The notes under the pieces are model-generated. The model saw only the letters and a list, made by a program, of their open reading frames with translations, did no database searches and had not been told where the DNA came from. A stretch of DNA of 64,000 bases, taken from Halobellus captivus. Lineage in GTDB: Archaea; Halobacteriota; Halobacteria; Halobacteriales; Haloferacaceae. The stretch's first letter is position 1, and each line of letters begins with the position of its first letter. The stretch is from assembly GCF_007655485.1 (NCBI RefSeq), contig NZ_VJXQ01000001.1, positions 847,109-911,108 on the forward strand. Direction: 5' to 3'. Below, piece by piece: positions 60,253 to 64,000 of this stretch. A program made the position numbers and the translations under genes.

Positions 60253-60959
60253 GCGAGCGCGACCTCCCGGCGATCGTCGGCACGGCGGGAGTCCTGGTCG
60301 GCCTCGCGGGCTTCGCGGGGTTCGTCGTCCCCGGCGTGAGTGCGTCGTTCGCGTTCGTCGCGCTCGTCGGCGTCATCGCGGGCGTCCAAGGAGTCCGGTA
60401 CGCGCTGGGACGCCGCGAAGTGACCACCGTCGAGACCGAGACGGGAGACCCGGAGCGACGACACCGGGTTCCCGCCCCCGGCGACGACGCCTGGCGGAAG
60501 GCAACACGGACGGGCGGACGGATCCGGAGGGGTCACCTCGGACGTCGCGGCCGAAGTGCACGACACGGCAGCGGCCGAGACGGACGTCGGAGCGCCAACG
60601 TAACCCGCTGGCGACGGCGACCGCCGCGCACGATGCGTCGACGCGTCCGCGACGCCGTCGTCGAGACGATTCGACTCCGCGAGCACTGCTCGATCGAGGA
60701 CGCGGAGCGACTCATCGAGACGGGCGCGTGGACCGACGATCCGGTCGCGGCGGGCTATCTCGGGGCAGACGTCGCGCTGTCGCTCGAAACCCGAGTCCGG
60801 TTGCTCCTCGCTCGCAACGCATATCAGGCCCGAACGCGGCGAGCAGTCGACGCGCTCGAAGCGCTGATGGCCCACGAGGGGTCGATAGTGGCGGACGGCG
60901 TCCGTTCGGGAGACGACAGTGGGAGACCGGACGAACGAATTCGAGAGGGGAGTGAGTGA
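60249..60959 (+). CDS. small membrane protein of the DUF58/MoxR locus, with frameshift-like segment
   Basis: A 236-residue frame from GTG 60249. Residues 8-47 are two membrane helices, and residues about 128-200 have a compact helical domain (RDAVVETIRLREHCSIEDAERLIETGAWTDDPVAAGYLG) like the haloarchaeal companion family (DUF7269, from memory). Between, residues about 85-125 are abnormally Arg/Gly-rich while the other frames read acidic peptides, suggesting compensated frameshifts. The gene could be a pseudogene or a diverged linker. Confidence 0.65.
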   Translation: MSERDLPAIVGTAGVLVGLAGFAGFVVPGVSASFAFVALVGVIAGVQGVRYALGRREVTTVETETGDPERRHRVPAPGDDAWRKATRTGGRIRRGHLGRRGRSARHGSGRDGRRSANVTRWRRRPPRTMRRRVRDAVVETIRLREHCSIEDAERLIETGAWTDDPVAAGYLGADVALSLETRVRLLLARNAYQARTRRAVDALEALMAHEGSIVADGVRSGDDSGRPDERIREGSE

Positions 60960-62230
60960 TGCGCGCGTTCGACACGAACCGGTGGGTCGGCATCGAGGGC
61001 GCGGCGCTGCTCGCCGGGGCGCTCGGGGTCGTGTTACAGCGCCCGCCACTGCTCCTCGTCGCCGGACTGGGCGTCGCCTACACCGCATACGCGTGGCTCG
61101 GAGAGGCTCCCGAGCCGTCACTGGTCGTCGAGCGGCGCGTCGACGACGACGACCCGGATCCCGAATCAGCGGTCGAGGTTTCGGTCCAAGTTCGAAACGC
61201 GGGATCGCGGACGCTGTGGGACCTCCGCCTCGTCGACGGCGTCCCGCCGGGGCTGACGGTGACGGCCGAGTCGCCGCGGCACGGAACGGCGCTGCGACCG
61301 GGCGCGACGGTGGCCTTCTCCTACGAGGTCGAAGCCGTCCGCGGCGCGCACGCGTGGGAGCCGCTCACGGCCGTCGTTCGGAACCCGAGCGGCGGACGCG
61401 AGCGGAAGGCCGAAATCGATCCCGACGAGCCGACGACGCTATCGTGTACGCCGTCGCTCGACGCCACCGACGACCTTCCGCTTCGCGGGCTGACGACGGC
61501 ATACACGGGCCGGGTGCCGACGGACGTCACCGGTGCGGGGCTCGAATTCGCGTCGACGCGTGCGTACCGCCGCGGCGATCCGCCCGGCCGGATCGACTGG
61601 AATCGGTACGCGCGGACCGGCGAGCTATCGACCGTCGAGTTCCGGCAGGAGCGCTCGGCCGCGGTCGTCCTCCTGATCGATGCTCGGCAGGTGTCCTACG
61701 TGGCTTCGGATCCGAGGCACAAACACGCCGTCGAGCACGGCGTCGACGCGGCCACGGAGGCGTTCGCCTCGTTGCTCGATACCGGTGACCGCGTGGGGAT
61801 CGCGGCGCTGTCGCCGACGGAGTGCTGGCTTCCGCCGCGGTCGGGACGGGAGCATCGAAGTCGCGGGCGACAGCTGCTCGCGACGCACCCGGCGCTGTCG
61901 TCGACGCCGCCGGAGGAGCCGTACAGCACCGCCAGCGACGTCAAACGGCTGCGGCGCCGACTCCCGGCGGACGCACAGGTCCTGTTCTTCTCGCCGCTGG
62001 TCGACGATCTCGCCGTCGAGGCCGTCCGCCAACTCGACGCGCACGGCCACCTTGTCACGGTCGTCTCGCCGGACGTGACGGTCGGCGGAACGATCGGTCG
62101 GCGGCTCGCACGGGCGGAACGCCGGAACCGACTCGTCGGTCTCAGGCGGGCGGGGATCCGCGTGATCGACTGGACAGACGAGTCGCTTACTGCCGAGATC
62201 GTCCGCGCCCGACGGCGGTGGTCGCGGTGA
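60959..62230 (+). CDS. DUF58 domain protein
   Basis: A 423-residue protein from ATG 60959 (GTG 60956 also possible). Two N-terminal helices precede an immunoglobulin-like extracellular segment (VEVSVQVRNAGSRTLWDLRLVDGVPPG). The DUF58 signature STRAYRRGDPPGRIDWNRYARTG and REFRQERSAAVVLLIDARQ lie near 195-235; the following domain is vWA-like. Genes of this type work with MoxR ATPases as membrane-assembly or chaperone modules. Overlaps neighbours by one to four bases. Confidence 0.85.
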   Translation: MRAFDTNRWVGIEGAALLAGALGVVLQRPPLLLVAGLGVAYTAYAWLGEAPEPSLVVERRVDDDDPDPESAVEVSVQVRNAGSRTLWDLRLVDGVPPGLTVTAESPRHGTALRPGATVAFSYEVEAVRGAHAWEPLTAVVRNPSGGRERKAEIDPDEPTTLSCTPSLDATDDLPLRGLTTAYTGRVPTDVTGAGLEFASTRAYRRGDPPGRIDWNRYARTGELSTVEFRQERSAAVVLLIDARQVSYVASDPRHKHAVEHGVDAATEAFASLLDTGDRVGIAALSPTECWLPPRSGREHRSRGRQLLATHPALSSTPPEEPYSTASDVKRLRRRLPADAQVLFFSPLVDDLAVEAVRQLDAHGHLVTVVSPDVTVGGTIGRRLARAERRNRLVGLRRAGIRVIDWTDESLTAEIVRARRRWSR

Positions 62231-62775
62231 GTGCGTCCGCGGACGGTGGGGGCGGATCAAACCGCGAAGACGCCGCTCCGGCCGACGAACCGCCGACGGT
62301 GGGGTCGTCGATCGCGCTGTTCGCGGGGGTCGTTTCGGTCCTCGCGCTCGCGCTCTCGTCAATCTACGCGTTCGCGCTCGGTGTCGTCGGCCTCGCGCTC
62401 CTCGTGGCCGGTCTATACGTCCCTGTCCGGCGGCTCGTGACGATTGCGGCCGGGCTACTCCTGCTCGCGGTACTCGTCGCCGGAACCGTCGGTTCCGGTC
62501 CGGAACTCCTGCTGGTCGCCGCGCTCGGTGCGGTCCTCGCGTGGGATCTCGCCGAGTTCTCGATCGGCGTCGGCGAGCAACTCGGTCGCGAGGCCGACAC
62601 GACGAGACTCGTGACGGTCCACGCCGCGTTGAGTCTCCTCGTCGGCGTCGTGAGCGCGGGCGTCGTCTACGGCGTCTACCTCGCCGGTGGCGGCGGACAG
62701 CCCGCTTCGGCGGTCGTGTTCCTGCTCTTCGGCGTGGTCGTCCTGGTCGCCGTGCTCCGTCGACGGCCGGAGTGA
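62227..62775 (+). CDS. multi-helix membrane protein of the DUF58 operon
   Basis: A 182-residue protein. GTG 62227 overlaps the DUF58 stop. Five or six hydrophobic helices (SSIALFAGVVSVLALALSSIYAFALGVVGLALLVAGLYV and later ones) with a long N-terminal Ser/Glu-rich stretch; DUF7519-like (from memory). No enzymatic motif. It converges on the moxR gene. Confidence 0.72.
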   Translation: MSASADGGGGSNREDAAPADEPPTVGSSIALFAGVVSVLALALSSIYAFALGVVGLALLVAGLYVPVRRLVTIAAGLLLLAVLVAGTVGSGPELLLVAALGAVLAWDLAEFSIGVGEQLGREADTTRLVTVHAALSLLVGVVSAGVVYGVYLAGGGGQPASAVVFLLFGVVVLVAVLRRRPE

Positions 62776-62818
62776 AGGGGCGACACGTCACGACGTCGCC
62801 GAAATCGTTGAGGTTGAC

Positions 62819-63787
62819 TTACTCAGCGACCGCCTCGGCATCGACAGTCGGAACCTCGACACGGTCGAGAACGTCGTCCACGACGGCCGCGGCGTCGATG
62901 TCGTCGACGCGCGCATCGGGTGTCAACACGAGACGGTGCGCCAGCACCGGTCGCGCGATCCGCTTGACGTCGTCGGGAGTGACGAACTCCCTTCCGGTCA
63001 GGATCGCTTGGGCGCGCGCCGTTTCGAGGAGCCGCTGAGTGCCTCGCGGGGAGACGCCGACGTCGACGCGGCGGTCCGTTCGAGTGGCCCGCGACACCGC
63101 CGCGATGTAGCGGAGAACGTCGTCGTCGACGCGGACGGACTCCGGCACGCGCCGAAGTTCGCGCACTGAATCCCGATCGAGGACGGCGTCGACGCTCGGA
63201 CTTCGGGCGTCGCGCCCGACGCGACGACGGAGAAGTTCGACCTCGCCCGCCTCGTCGGGGTAGCCGATCGCGGTTTTGACGGCGAACCGGTCGACCTGCG
63301 CCTCCGGCAGCGGGAACGTTCCCTCGCTCTCGACGGGGTTCTGCGTGGCGATCACGAAGAACGGGTCCGGGAGGGCGTGCGTCTCGCCGTCGACGGTGAC
63401 TTGCCGCTCCTCCATCGCCTCGAGGAGCGCGGCCTGCGTCTTCGGCGGCGCGCGGTTGATCTCGTCGGCGAGGACGACGTTCGCGAAGATCGGTCCCTCG
63501 CTGAACTCGAACGTCCGATCGCGCTCGTCGAAGACGTTCGTGCCCGTGACGTCGGTCGGGAGGAGATCGGGCGTGAACTGTACGCGCGAAAAGGAGAGCC
63601 CGAGCGCCGTCGCAACGCTCCGGGCGGTGAGAGTCTTTCCAGTTCCGGGGACGTCCTCTAAGAGGACGTGTCCCCGCGCGAGCACGCCGAGGAGGACGCG
63701 TTCGAGGAACCGATCGTCGGCGATGACGGCGGTCGAGACCGTCTCGTGGACGGCCTCGCAGGCGGCGGTCGCATCGTCGATGTCCAT
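62819..63787 (-). CDS. moxR: MoxR-family AAA+ ATPase
   Basis: A 322-residue AAA+ ATPase. Walker A LLEDVPGTGKTLTA (GTGKT 48-52), Walker B LADEINRAPPKTQAALLEAMEE near 110, sensor 1 VIATQNPVES near 138, and GVSPRGTQRLLETARAQAIL near 250. MoxR acts as a chaperone or metal-insertion ATPase, here most likely with the convergent DUF58/DUF4129 proteins (established association). ATG 63787 is chosen. Confidence 0.95.
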   Translation of the reverse strand: MDIDDATAACEAVHETVSTAVIADDRFLERVLLGVLARGHVLLEDVPGTGKTLTARSVATALGLSFSRVQFTPDLLPTDVTGTNVFDERDRTFEFSEGPIFANVVLADEINRAPPKTQAALLEAMEERQVTVDGETHALPDPFFVIATQNPVESEGTFPLPEAQVDRFAVKTAIGYPDEAGEVELLRRRVGRDARSPSVDAVLDRDSVRELRRVPESVRVDDDVLRYIAAVSRATRTDRRVDVGVSPRGTQRLLETARAQAILTGREFVTPDDVKRIARPVLAHRLVLTPDARVDDIDAAAVVDDVLDRVEVPTVDAEAVAE

Positions 63788-63900
63788 AGGTGAGTCTGTC
63801 GCGGCCGCGGCTTAAGACGGTCGCCCCGTGAACGGTCGCGGACCGTGATCCGGCAAAATCGAAACCGATTAAACGCGTCGCCGTCCACGTGTGAGTGTAA

Positions 63901-63985
63901 GCCGAGGTAGCCTAGCCCGGCCAAGGCGGCAGATTCGAAATCTGCTGTCCATTCGGACACGTGAGTTCAAATCTCACCCTCGGCG
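63901..63985 (+). tRNA. tRNA-Ser (anticodon CGA)
   Basis: An 85-nt class II tRNA with acceptor GCCGAGG (63901-63907) pairing CCTCGGC (63978-63984) and discriminator G63985, as for archaeal serine tRNAs. The anticodon loop in CAGATTCGAAATCTG reads CGA. A long variable arm, TGTCCATTCGGACA, and T-stem/loop GTGAGTTCAAATCTCAC follow. No CCA is encoded. A TATA-like GATTAAAC lies about 30-35 bp upstream. Confidence 0.95.
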
Positions 63986-64000
63986 CTACTGAGAATCAAC

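Overview
The window is a contiguous piece of a haloarchaeal (class Halobacteria) chromosome. The evidence is a high-GC, strongly acidic proteome (runs of Asp/Glu codons), archaeal-only proteins (Rpo11, Rpo12, L37Ae, prefoldin beta, Pcc1, HisF/ThiR of archaeal type, two-protein GMP synthase), TATA boxes about 26 bp before leaderless start codons, and GTG starts with 4-16 bp gene overlaps. Gene order around ncsA, ftsZ2 and the cobamide cluster resembles what I remember of Haloferax-like genomes, and L37Ae lacks its zinc cysteines; Haloferacales is my best guess, but the genus is not determined. No insertion sequence, prophage, rRNA or CRISPR array was seen. The one clear RNA gene is tRNA-Ser(CGA) at the right edge.

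Layout. 1-8 kb: SRPBCC protein, TrkA/TrkH potassium uptake, GatA/GatC, a NUDIX hydrolase, an AsnB-like synthetase and a PHP protein. 8-24 kb: PurL, a His-rich one-helix membrane protein, HisF, Rpo11, a metallo-beta-lactamase-fold hydrolase, a membrane J-protein, a UDG-like protein, RIO2 kinase, a lipoate-ligase-like protein, endonuclease IV, a methyltransferase, NcsA, and the cell-division protein FtsZ2 behind a ribbon-helix-helix protein, with a ribbon-helix-helix/zinc-ribbon protein upstream. 24.5-32.3 kb: a tightly overlapping operon for late cobamide assembly (HAD phosphatase, CbiB, CobS, CobY, CobT-like, CobD, CbiZ), then CbiA. BtuR and CbiP at 43.0-45.5 kb complete the set; the corrin-ring genes are not in this window. 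32.4-34 kb: L37Ae, Rpo12, Pcc1, prefoldin beta, DUF3194. 34-43 kb: DUF2070, GuaA subunit A, HNH-like protein, DUF192, LeuA/CimA, dCTP deaminase, ThiR, and a xi-class GST-like enzyme. 45.6-49 kb: a MinD-like ATPase, two unrecognised proteins, and a protein with class I terpene-synthase motifs. 49-56.6 kb: a pilus/secretion operon (PilB/TadA-type ATPase, TadC-type membrane protein, four pilin-like proteins). 56.6-63.8 kb: a polytopic membrane protein, a 7TM histidine kinase, and a DUF4129 / small membrane protein / DUF58 / membrane protein operon facing a MoxR ATPase.

Main points to follow up: (1) the terpene-synthase-like protein at 47817-48926, whose DDxxE and NSE-like motifs and sensor Arg fall at family spacing; (2) a candidate structured RNA at 14586-14712; (3) five GTAAGAC/GTCTTAC boxes at the promoter of the rhh-ftsZ2 operon; (4) short ORFs at or near predicted leaderless 5' ends that overlap the main start codon of several genes; (5) many short tandem duplications (about 11-32 bp periods), several beginning at the 3' end of a gene, plus in-frame ones inside cobamide enzymes; (6) a 27-bp element shared by the hisF and cbiA upstream regions; (7) signs of compensated frameshifts in the small membrane protein at 60249-60959.
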